DNA of 12,488 nucleotides from assembly GCA_040758525.1 (NCBI GenBank), contig JBFLVQ010000240.1, forward strand, positions 1 through 12,488. The letters run 5' to 3'. The notes under the pieces were generated by a model, which saw nothing but the letters and a program-made list of their open reading frames with translations, was not told the origin of the DNA and searched no databases. This document shows, piece after piece, positions 6,003 to 12,488 of the stretch. Each line of letters opens with the position of its first letter. Position 1 is the stretch's first letter. The DNA comes from JBFLVQ01 sp040758525 (GTDB lineage: Bacteria; Acidobacteriota; Blastocatellia; Chloracidobacteriales; JADJPF01). Position numbers and translations under genes: made by a program.

Positions 6003-9000
6003 ATGTCCACGACAAAGCGACAATATTGCCATCTACATCTACATACAGATTACAGTCTACTAGACGGTGCCATTCAGCATGGACCACTAGCCAAACGGCT
6101 CAATGAATTAGGCATGCCTGCTGCGGCAGTCACTGATCATGGTAACTTATTTGGCGCCATCTCCTTCTACAATACCATGAAAGCGGCGGGGATAAAGCCA
6201 ATCGTAGGAATGGAAGCCTATATTGCGCGTGACCGTCACAGCAAGACAGCGATGGATGCACCAGGAGGCCAGGATGGCGAAAAGGGGATCAATCACCTTA
6301 TCCTGCTTGCCAAAGATTTTACTGGTTATCAGAACCTTGTGAAGCTCTCCTCATTGGCTTACACAGAAGGTTATTACTACAAACCCCGTATTGACTATCA
6401 ACTACTTGCCGCGCATAGCGAAGGAGTGATCGCACTATCGGCCTGTTTAAGTGGAGTGCCACAATCGTTACTACTTGCCGGTAAGTTTGATGAAGCCGTA
6501 CGCGCGGCTGGTAAATTTGAAGATATTATGGGGCGAGGTAACTACTTTCTGGAAATCCAAGATCATATCTCGAATGAGCATCAGCAACGGATCAAAAATC
6601 AATTGGTAGAACTCTCCAAGAAAGTAGCAATCCCTTTAGTAGTAACCAATGACTGCCATTTCCTTACTGCAGAAGACTACAAGGCACATCAGGCACTAAT
6701 TTGTCTACAAACTGGTAAAACACTTAAGAGAATTGATGAGAATTCTGATAAGACACTACATACTGCCTATACACCTTTCCATTATCTACGTAGCCCAGAA
6801 GAGATGTGGTCGGTTTTTGGTACAGAACTTCCTGATGCACTGATGCGCACAATGCAGATCGCTGAGATGTGCAATCTAGAACTACCCAAAGGTAAAAACT
6901 ACTTACCGCTCTATCCTGTACCTTCTGGTCACACTATTGAAAGCTACTTTGATCAAGTAGTGCGTGAAGGTTTCCAGGAGCGTTGTCAACGATTGCGTGA
7001 ATTGGCGGCGCAAGGCAAGCTCAAATACAGTTTAGAACGCTACCATGAACGACTCAATCATGAGATCGCAACGATCCAGAACATGGGATTTGCTGGATAC
7101 TTTCTAATTGTCTGGGATTTTATACGCTTTGCTAAACAGCAAGGTATTCCAGTTGGACCAGGTCGTGGTTCGGCGGCTGGCAGTCTAGTTGCGTATGCAC
7201 TCTCAATTACCGACGTTGATCCCATCGAATATGAGCTGATGTTTGAACGCTTTCTCAATCCTGAGCGTGTTTCGATGCCTGATATTGATATCGATTTCTG
7301 TGTGCGTGGGCGTGCTGCAGTGATTAACTATGTGAGTGACTTTTACGGTCGCCAGAATGTTTCGCAAATTATCACCTTTGGCACCATGGCTTCACGCGCG
7401 GCAATCAAAGATATTGGCCGTGTACTGGAAATGCCTTATAACGAAGTGGAAAAGATCGCCAAGATGATTCCACCACCAGTACGTGGACGCAATGTTTCGA
7501 TTGATGAAGCGATCAAACAAGTGCCAGAACTACGTAAAGCAATTGATAGTGATGAGCGTGTAGCAGAGTTGATCAACCTGGCCAAACGCTTAGAGGGTTG
7601 TGCACGTCATGCTTCGCTACATGCCGCCGGTGTAGTTATCTCCCCACAACCGATCCATGAGTTGGTGCCAGTCTATAAGTCAACTAAAGATGAGATCGCT
7701 ACTCAGTATGAAATGACCGACCTAGAAAAGACTGGCATGCTCAAGATGGATTTTCTTGGACTTACTACACTCACAATTATCAGTGACTGTTTGCAGTCAA
7801 TTGAACGAGAGCTAAATAGTAAGCCAGATATGAATATGATCCCACTTGATGATGCGCTTGCACTAAAACTCTTTGCTGATGGTGAGACCGAAGCTATCTT
7901 CCAATTTGAGTCTGATGGAATGAAAGATCTTTGCCGACGTATGAAGCCAGAAGGATTAGAAGATCTGGCGGCACTCAATGCTCTATATCGTCCTGGTCCA
8001 ATTGATAGTGGTATGGTGGATGATTATATAGAACGTCGTCATGGTCGTAAGCAGGTAAAATACGATATTGCTCAGCTCAAGCAGGTAATGGGTAACACTT
8101 ATGCTGTGCCCGTCTATCAAGAACAGATTATGGCGATCTTTCAAGTCTTAGCTGGCTACTCATTAGGTGAAGCAGATCTAGTTCGTCGCGCAATGGGTAA
8201 GAAGAAACGTGAAGAACTAGATGCTCATAAAGAGAAGTTCTTTGAGCGTGCACAAGAACGTGGCCATGATCGCACTAGATTGGAAAAACTCTGGAATAGC
8301 CTGGAAGGTTTTGCCGACTATGCTTTTAATCGATCCCACTCAATGGCCTATGGTTTGCTTGCTTATCATACTGCCTACTTGAAGGCGCATTATCCTGCCC
8401 ATTTCTGGGCAGCAGTACTTTCAAATGAAATCGATAATTCCGACAAGGTAGCTCGCTACATAGATAAGGCTAAGCATATGGGTATCGAGATACTACCGCC
8501 TGATGTCAATATCAGTTTTGATATGTTTACTCCTCAAGGTAGTACAATCCGCTTTGGCTTAGCAGCAATCAAAGGTCTTGGACAAGCAACCGTCGCAGCG
8601 ATCATTGCTGCTCGTGAAAGTGGTGGTCCATTTGTTTCGCTCTATGATTTCTCTGAACGTGTAGAGACACGCGCTGTTAACAAGCGAGTACTAGAGAGTC
8701 TGATCAAGGCAGGCGCTTTTGATAGCTTAAGGAAGAGCGAAGTAGCTGAATGGCGCGCACGCCTGTTTGCTGCTATTGATAGCGCAATTGAATCAGGTGT
8801 ACGTGCACAACGTGATCGCAGTAGTGGACAAGTATCTCTTTTCGGTATGATGGAGACTGCTGTTGCTGTCGCACCTGAACCGGCACTGCCACAAGCAACC
8901 GCTTGGACACAAGCAGAACTGCTCAATGCTGAGAAAGAGACGCTGGGCTTCTATATCACCGGCCATCCACTAGAATATTTCAAGCCATTGCTAGAAGAGT

Positions 9001-9545
9001 TCCAAGCTACTAATCTAGAACAATTGAAGAGTGTTACTCAAGGTGAAACCGTACGACTAGGTGGTACGATCAACTCTATTACAATACGTGCAACCAAGAA
9101 AGGTGAGCGTTTCGCGCTCTGCCAGCTTGAAGATCAGTTTGGCACTGTTAAAATAGTGATCTGGCCTGATGTATTTGCCAAAATCAGCGCTCGGTTAAAA
9201 GCCGATGCTGTGGTCTTTGTGAGTGGGCGATTAGAAGTTGAAGACGAGAACACACGCTCAGTGATCGCTGAGGATGTCGAGATGCTTGAAGGTATACGTG
9301 AACGCAATGCACGTCGGTTGTTGTTACGTGTGAAAGCATCAACTATGACGCCAGATAAGGTTGAGCAACTATATGATCTGTTAGATGCCAACCGAGGCGA
9401 GTGCCAGCTTACCTTTGACATTGAACTATCTGATCTGATCGCGCGCATCACACCCAGTCAATACGTCAGAATTAAAGCCAGCCCTGAGTTGGTTGGCTCG
9501 ATCCGGGCACTGTGTGGTGATTGCCAGATCGATCTGAAAAGATAG
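6003..9545 (+). CDS. dnaE: DNA polymerase III alpha subunit (DnaE)
   Basis: This 1180-residue protein is the replicative polymerase subunit. An N-terminal PHP domain (about 8-210) shows H10/H12/H14 in HLHLHTDYSLLDG, D45-H46 in TDHGN, E71 in GMEAY, then LSACLSG and NDCHFL. The metal-binding residues that are partly lost in E. coli DnaE therefore look kept, and a PHP-associated proofreading or phosphoesterase activity is possible (inference). The C-family catalytic aspartates are D427 and D429 in PDIDIDF and D583 in MDFLGL. GPGRGSAAGSLVAY, FGTMASRAAIKD, LHAAGVVIS and FNRSHSMAYGLLAY are all present. A helix-hairpin-helix lies near 850-880 and an OB fold near 1015-1095. The ATG at 6003 has no evident Shine-Dalgarno sequence, but it places the PHP motif at the usual distance from the N-terminus. 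A promoter lies 46-74 bp upstream. The length is normal for DnaE rather than PolC or DnaE2. Confidence 0.98.
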   Translation: MSTTKRQYCHLHLHTDYSLLDGAIQHGPLAKRLNELGMPAAAVTDHGNLFGAISFYNTMKAAGIKPIVGMEAYIARDRHSKTAMDAPGGQDGEKGINHLILLAKDFTGYQNLVKLSSLAYTEGYYYKPRIDYQLLAAHSEGVIALSACLSGVPQSLLLAGKFDEAVRAAGKFEDIMGRGNYFLEIQDHISNEHQQRIKNQLVELSKKVAIPLVVTNDCHFLTAEDYKAHQALICLQTGKTLKRIDENSDKTLHTAYTPFHYLRSPEEMWSVFGTELPDALMRTMQIAEMCNLELPKGKNYLPLYPVPSGHTIESYFDQVVREGFQERCQRLRELAAQGKLKYSLERYHERLNHEIATIQNMGFAGYFLIVWDFIRFAKQQGIPVGPGRGSAAGSLVAYALSITDVDPIEYELMFERFLNPERVSMPDIDIDFCVRGRAAVINYVSDFYGRQNVSQIITFGTMASRAAIKDIGRVLEMPYNEVEKIAKMIPPPVRGRNVSIDEAIKQVPELRKAIDSDERVAELINLAKRLEGCARHASLHAAGVVISPQPIHELVPVYKSTKDEIATQYEMTDLEKTGMLKMDFLGLTTLTIISDCLQSIERELNSKPDMNMIPLDDALALKLFADGETEAIFQFESDGMKDLCRRMKPEGLEDLAALNALYRPGPIDSGMVDDYIERRHGRKQVKYDIAQLKQVMGNTYAVPVYQEQIMAIFQVLAGYSLGEADLVRRAMGKKKREELDAHKEKFFERAQERGHDRTRLEKLWNSLEGFADYAFNRSHSMAYGLLAYHTAYLKAHYPAHFWAAVLSNEIDNSDKVARYIDKAKHMGIEILPPDVNISFDMFTPQGSTIRFGLAAIKGLGQATVAAIIAARESGGPFVSLYDFSERVETRAVNKRVLESLIKAGAFDSLRKSEVAEWRARLFAAIDSAIESGVRAQRDRSSGQVSLFGMMETAVAVAPEPALPQATAWTQAELLNAEKETLGFYITGHPLEYFKPLLEEFQATNLEQLKSVTQGETVRLGGTINSITIRATKKGERFALCQLEDQFGTVKIVIWPDVFAKISARLKADAVVFVSGRLEVEDENTRSVIAEDVEMLEGIRERNARRLLLRVKASTMTPDKVEQLYDLLDANRGECQLTFDIELSDLIARITPSQYVRIKASPELVGSIRALCGDCQIDLKR

Positions 9546-9547
9546 GC

Positions 9548-9600
9548 GGACGCGTAGGCACTATGAGTATAGCAGCACGAGATTGCCAAAAAACGCGTCC
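9548..9600 (+). repeat. 8-bp inverted repeat between dnaE and the response regulator
   Basis: GGACGCGT (9548-9555) and ACGCGTCC (9593-9600) are reverse complements separated by 37 bases, each containing the palindromic hexamer ACGCGT. They flank the alternative ATG at 9563 and end 10 bases before the preferred start at 9611. In RNA they could form a stem close to the ribosome binding region; in DNA they could be paired operator half-sites. Chance cannot be excluded. Confidence 0.3.
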
Positions 9601-9610
9601 CGGTGGGGGA

Positions 9611-10963
9611 ATGTCGAATACCGTTTTAGTCGTTGATGATGAGCACGGCATCAGACAATCGCTGAAGGGCGTGCTGGAAGACGAAGGTTTCCAAATAGAG
9701 ACCGTCGCGAGTGGTGAAGAGTGCCTAAAATTACTTGAACAACGGCTCTTTAGCTGCGTTCTGCTTGATATTTGGCTACCTGGCTTAGATGGTCTTGCTA
9801 CACTTGAACGTATCAAAGCAAATTATCCTGATATTGCCATTATAATGATCTCTGGCCATGGCAACATAGAGACAGCAGTACGCGCTACTAAATTGGGGGC
9901 AATAGATTTTATCGAAAAGCCATTACAACTTGAGAAGACTGTGCTGGCCGTACGTAATGCAATTCACCAACATCAACTAGAACTAGATAACCAGCAGATG
10001 CGCGCCTCTTTAGTAGCCGATTGTAAGATTATTGGTGAGAGCGCGCCTATGTGTGCATTACGTCAGCAGATTGCGGTAGCGGCGCCCACCAATGGTCGTG
10101 TGCTTATCTATGGCGAGTCTGGCACTGGTAAAGAGTTGGTTGCACATGCGCTACACCAACAATCATTACGCGCAAATCGACCATTTATTGCAATGAACTG
10201 TTCGGCTGTGCCGGAAGAGTTGATCGAGTCAGAACTCTTTGGTCATGTCAAAGGTGCGTTTACCGGCGCTAACCAGTCCAAACGTGGCAAGTTTGAACTG
10301 GCTGATGGTGGTACGCTCTTCCTTGATGAAGTCGGCGATATGAGCCTTAAGATGCAGGCAAAGATGTTGCGTGTACTGGAGGAGCAACATTTTGAGCCAG
10401 TTGGTAGCTCTAGCTCATTAAGTGTTGATGTACGTGTTATTGCGGCAACCAACAAACGGCTTGATGAAGAGATGGAGAAAGGAAACTTCCGTGCCGATCT
10501 CTTCTATCGCCTTAATGTGGTTCCTTTCCAGATTCCATCTCTACGTGAACATAGTGAAGATATACCGTTGCTTGTTGAGCATTTTAATCAGCACTACTCT
10601 ACCGAATACAAGCGACGTATGAAGAAGTTCGCTTCTGATGCTATTGATCTAATGTTGAGCTACTACTGGCCTGGTAATGTACGTGAATTACGCAATATTA
10701 TCGAGCGTATTGTGATTATGAGCCAAAAGGCGAAGATCACGGCTGATGACATTCCCTTACCAAAATCGGAGCTACGGCCTGCCAACAGCTACAATTTCGA
10801 TAATTACCGCAAGGCCAGTGAAGCCTATGAACGTGAGTTTATTCTGCGTAAACTCACTGAATGGCAAGGCAATATTACCCGTACTGCAGAAGCAATGGGG
10901 ATAGATCGCAGCCATCTATACCGACGTATGAAGGCGCTGGGCATTTCACCTCGCCAGAATTAG
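9611..10963 (+). CDS. NtrC/NtrX-type sigma-54-dependent response regulator
   Basis: From the ATG at 9611 this is 450 residues with the full three-domain NtrC layout. The receiver domain (about 4-120) has acidic D9/D10, phospho-acceptor D53, S81 and K103. The central AAA+ domain has Walker A GESGTGKE at 168-175, the sigma-54-contacting GAFTGA loop at 215-220 and Walker B LFLDEVGD at 236-243. A Fis-type helix-turn-helix occupies the C-terminus (about 421-445, TRTAEAMGIDRSHLYRRMK). It should activate sigma-54 promoters by ATP-driven remodelling once phosphorylated by a sensor kinase that is not in this window. The start is uncertain: an in-frame ATG at 9563 would add 16 residues, and the frame is open to 9521 inside dnaE. 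I chose 9611 because the receiver domain begins directly after it and a G-rich GGTGGGGG precedes it, though very close to the ATG. It lies 65 bp after dnaE. The NtrX-like appearance comes from recalled similarity. Confidence 0.93.
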   Translation: MSNTVLVVDDEHGIRQSLKGVLEDEGFQIETVASGEECLKLLEQRLFSCVLLDIWLPGLDGLATLERIKANYPDIAIIMISGHGNIETAVRATKLGAIDFIEKPLQLEKTVLAVRNAIHQHQLELDNQQMRASLVADCKIIGESAPMCALRQQIAVAAPTNGRVLIYGESGTGKELVAHALHQQSLRANRPFIAMNCSAVPEELIESELFGHVKGAFTGANQSKRGKFELADGGTLFLDEVGDMSLKMQAKMLRVLEEQHFEPVGSSSSLSVDVRVIAATNKRLDEEMEKGNFRADLFYRLNVVPFQIPSLREHSEDIPLLVEHFNQHYSTEYKRRMKKFASDAIDLMLSYYWPGNVRELRNIIERIVIMSQKAKITADDIPLPKSELRPANSYNFDNYRKASEAYEREFILRKLTEWQGNITRTAEAMGIDRSHLYRRMKALGISPRQN

Positions 10964-11027
10964 TATTATTTTAGGATAGGATAGTTAACAAAACATTTAC
11001 TGACGGCCAAATTACCTTTTTTCAATC

Positions 11028-11033
11028 TATAAT
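11028..11033 (+). promoter_or_regulatory. Perfect -10 element just upstream of the restriction endonuclease gene
   Basis: TATAAT lies 11 bases before the ATG at 11045 in an AT-rich 81-base gap after the response regulator. I found no convincing -35 box at 16-18 bases. A start site 6-8 bases downstream of this box would leave a leader of only about 4-6 bases, too short for a Shine-Dalgarno sequence, and none is present. This is the likely promoter of the restriction-modification pair. Confidence 0.45.
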
Positions 11034-11044
11034 TATTTCAAAAA

Positions 11045-11677
11045 ATGAGCAATTTAATCAATGACGTCAAAGAAGAAATTAGAGATCTTGCAAGCTGGCA
11101 CGCTAAAGCACTAAAGAAACAGATTGATGAGCGAATTGAAACAATGCAAAGAGACGATACATCTCACTTCCTCATTTATCGTGTACTAGGTATTACTGAC
11201 GAAGAAGGTCGGTTGATAGACATTTACCAAAATAAAGGTCGATTTCTTTATAAATATGCTGGGTCATTCTTGGAACAAGCAGCAAAGCTCTGTTTCAAAA
11301 AGATATTCCCAAATTCTGGTTCAATTAAGATACCAAATAGCCAAGGAAATCGACCAAAAACATTTGAGATTGACTGTGTTATTGATAAAGATGCACTGGA
11401 AATTAAATGGAGAGATGCTACTACCGATGGCGATCATATTACTAAAGAACATATGCGTCTTAAGGCTGTTTATGAAGCAGGATATATACCTATAAGAGTC
11501 ATGTTCTATTATCCTAATAGAGACCAGGCTATAAAAATTCAAAAGGCGTTAGAAACACTATATAAAGGTGTAAATGGAGCTTATTATTACGGAGATGCTG
11601 CTTGGGAATATATAAAGAATCGTACAGGAATAAACCTAAAACAAATACTTGAGGAACTTGCCATAGAAAGGGAATAA
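11045..11677 (+). CDS. ApaLI-family Type II restriction endonuclease
   Basis: This 210-residue protein has the features I associate with the ApaLI restriction endonuclease family: a helical N-terminus, then HFLIYRVLGI (41-50), IDIYQNKGRFLYKYAGSFLEQA (58-79) and a PD-(D/E)xK-like core. The likely metal-binding catalytic residues are D110 (FEID) and E119-x-K121 (LEIKW), with E77 as a further candidate. The prototype cuts the palindrome GTGCAC, but specificity can drift within such families. The gene is followed after 2 bp by a DNA methyltransferase, which makes the restriction-modification call much stronger. Sampled 60-base rows have 19-23 G+C, against 26-29 in dnaE rows, which suggests horizontal transfer. 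There is no Shine-Dalgarno sequence; a perfect TATAAT ends 11 bases before the ATG, so the transcript may be nearly leaderless. Confidence 0.8.
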   Translation: MSNLINDVKEEIRDLASWHAKALKKQIDERIETMQRDDTSHFLIYRVLGITDEEGRLIDIYQNKGRFLYKYAGSFLEQAAKLCFKKIFPNSGSIKIPNSQGNRPKTFEIDCVIDKDALEIKWRDATTDGDHITKEHMRLKAVYEAGYIPIRVMFYYPNRDQAIKIQKALETLYKGVNGAYYYGDAAWEYIKNRTGINLKQILEELAIERE

Positions 11678-11679
11678 TT

Positions 11680-12488
11680 GTGTCTTTACAGATCTTTTTG
11701 GCAGATTGCTTAGATATAGTCAGAGAATTTCATAGCAATACTATAGACCTGATATATATCGATCCACCATTCTTTACTCAAAAGATCCATAAACTTGGCA
11801 CGAGAGATCGAAAAAAGCAGTTTAGCTTTAGTGATCTATGGAGTTCATCTAGTGAGTATGCCGAGTTTTTATTTACCAGATTAAAAGAGTTTTATCGATT
11901 GCTTAAACCAACTGGTTCAATATTCTTCCATTGTGATCATAATGCCTCACATATAGCTCGCCTGTTACTTGATGAAGTTTTAGGAAGAGATATGTTTCGT
12001 GCAGAAATAATTTGGTACTATCGACGTTGGTCAAACTCTCAAAGAACTCTGCTACCATCCCATCAAAATATATATTTCTACTCTAAATCAGTAGACTATA
12101 AGTTTCATGAGATCTTACAAGAGTATTCAGCATCAACCAATGTAGATCAAATTCTACAGAAGCGTAAACGCGATAAATCTGGTAAAGCCATCTATGCAAG
12201 AGATGAGAATGGCGATCCAATCAATAATGGTTATAAAAAAGGCGTGCCATTAAGTGATGTGTGGGATATTCCTTTACTTAATCCAAAGGCTAAAGAACGT
12301 GTGGGATATCCTACTCAAAAACCGATCCTACTACTTGAACGAATAATTCAAATTGCTACTGATGCAGGCGATCTAGTTCTTGATCCATTTTGTGGTAGTG
12401 GTACAACACTAGTTGCTGCTCAGTTATTAAATCGTAATTCTATTGGTATAGATATCTCTTCAGAAGCAATTGAGATTACCCGATCACG
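11680..12488 (+). CDS. Beta-class DNA methyltransferase (Type II, N6-adenine or N4-cytosine), 3' end missing
   Basis: This open frame starts at GTG 11680 and runs to the window end, giving 269 full codons without a stop. Residues 24-31 read LIYIDPPF, the catalytic (D/S)PP(Y/F) motif IV. Residues 235-243 read DPFCGSGTT, the S-adenosylmethionine-binding motif I, followed by GIDISSEAIEI as motif II. Motif IV before motif I is the order of the beta class of amino-methyltransferases. DPPF favours N6-adenine methylation but does not exclude N4-cytosine. The variable target-recognition part lies between (about 110-200). The motif positions suggest little more than a short C-terminal tail is missing. 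An AAGGGA ribosome binding site sits 6 bases before the GTG, inside the end of the endonuclease gene, and the 2-bp gap implies coupled translation. It should methylate the site recognised by its endonuclease neighbour and so protect the host. Confidence 0.9.
   Translation, partial: MSLQIFLADCLDIVREFHSNTIDLIYIDPPFFTQKIHKLGTRDRKKQFSFSDLWSSSSEYAEFLFTRLKEFYRLLKPTGSIFFHCDHNASHIARLLLDEVLGRDMFRAEIIWYYRRWSNSQRTLLPSHQNIYFYSKSVDYKFHEILQEYSASTNVDQILQKRKRDKSGKAIYARDENGDPINNGYKKGVPLSDVWDIPLLNPKAKERVGYPTQKPILLLERIIQIATDAGDLVLDPFCGSGTTLVAAQLLNRNSIGIDISSEAIEITRS

Noticed and set aside
5894..6106. A 70-codon plus-strand open frame overlapping the dnaE start
   Set aside because: It is in a different frame from dnaE, overlaps the promoter and the PHP domain, and has no ribosome binding site or recognisable motif.
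10972..10985. Short tandem repeat AGGATAGGATAG before the restriction genes
   Set aside because: It is too short and simple to distinguish from chance, and no partner copy near the other border can be seen within the window.
1..12488. CRISPR arrays, tRNA or rRNA genes, insertion sequences, phage genes
   Set aside because: On reading through I saw no regularly spaced repeats, transposase motifs, cloverleaf-like sequences or phage proteins.

Overview
The window looks like chromosomal DNA of a free-living bacterium of moderate GC. Sampled rows of the core genes are roughly 43-48% G+C. A bacillithiol-type cysteine-adding enzyme (BshC), a secreted ACE-like M2 dipeptidase, an NtrC/NtrX-type sigma-54 activator and a full-length DnaE with a PHP domain together fit the Acidobacteriota best. 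That placement is an inference and is not proven by any marker here. I saw no rRNA, tRNA, CRISPR array, transposase or phage gene.

Left block (1-2950, minus strand): three co-directional genes form a compact operon read leftwards. They are a dihydrodipicolinate synthase/N-acetylneuraminate lyase superfamily aldolase that resembles 4-hydroxy-2-oxoglutarate aldolase, then bshC with a GTG start 2 bp downstream, then the first 110 codons of a queuosine-salvage (DUF2419-type) protein that runs off the window. A good promoter (TTGTTG-N17-TATAAT) precedes the aldolase. Its divergent intergenic region also holds a 16-bp near-perfect palindrome midway between the leftward and rightward promoters.

Middle block (3117-5803, plus strand): a Fic-fold protein and a signal-peptide-bearing M2 peptidyl-dipeptidase are 32 bp apart and probably co-transcribed. 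The Fic protein has lost the catalytic histidine and the acidic residue of the Fic motif, and also the glutamate of the inhibitory helix, so it looks like a pseudoenzyme. The 199-bp gap that follows contains three mutually exclusive stem segments, a nested inverted repeat and a strong candidate promoter for dnaE.

Right block (5929-12488, plus strand): dnaE (1180 aa) is followed closely by a sigma-54-dependent response regulator. After an 81-bp AT-rich gap comes a Type II restriction-modification pair: an ApaLI-family endonuclease and, 2 bp later, a beta-class DNA methyltransferase cut by the window end. These two genes are clearly more AT-rich than the rest (about 32-38% G+C in sampled rows) and look horizontally acquired. 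The endonuclease precedes the methyltransferase, no controller gene is visible between or before them, and the endonuclease mRNA may be nearly leaderless.

The items most worth following up are the doubly degenerate Fic protein and the R-before-M restriction system. I see no convincing wholly new multi-gene system.
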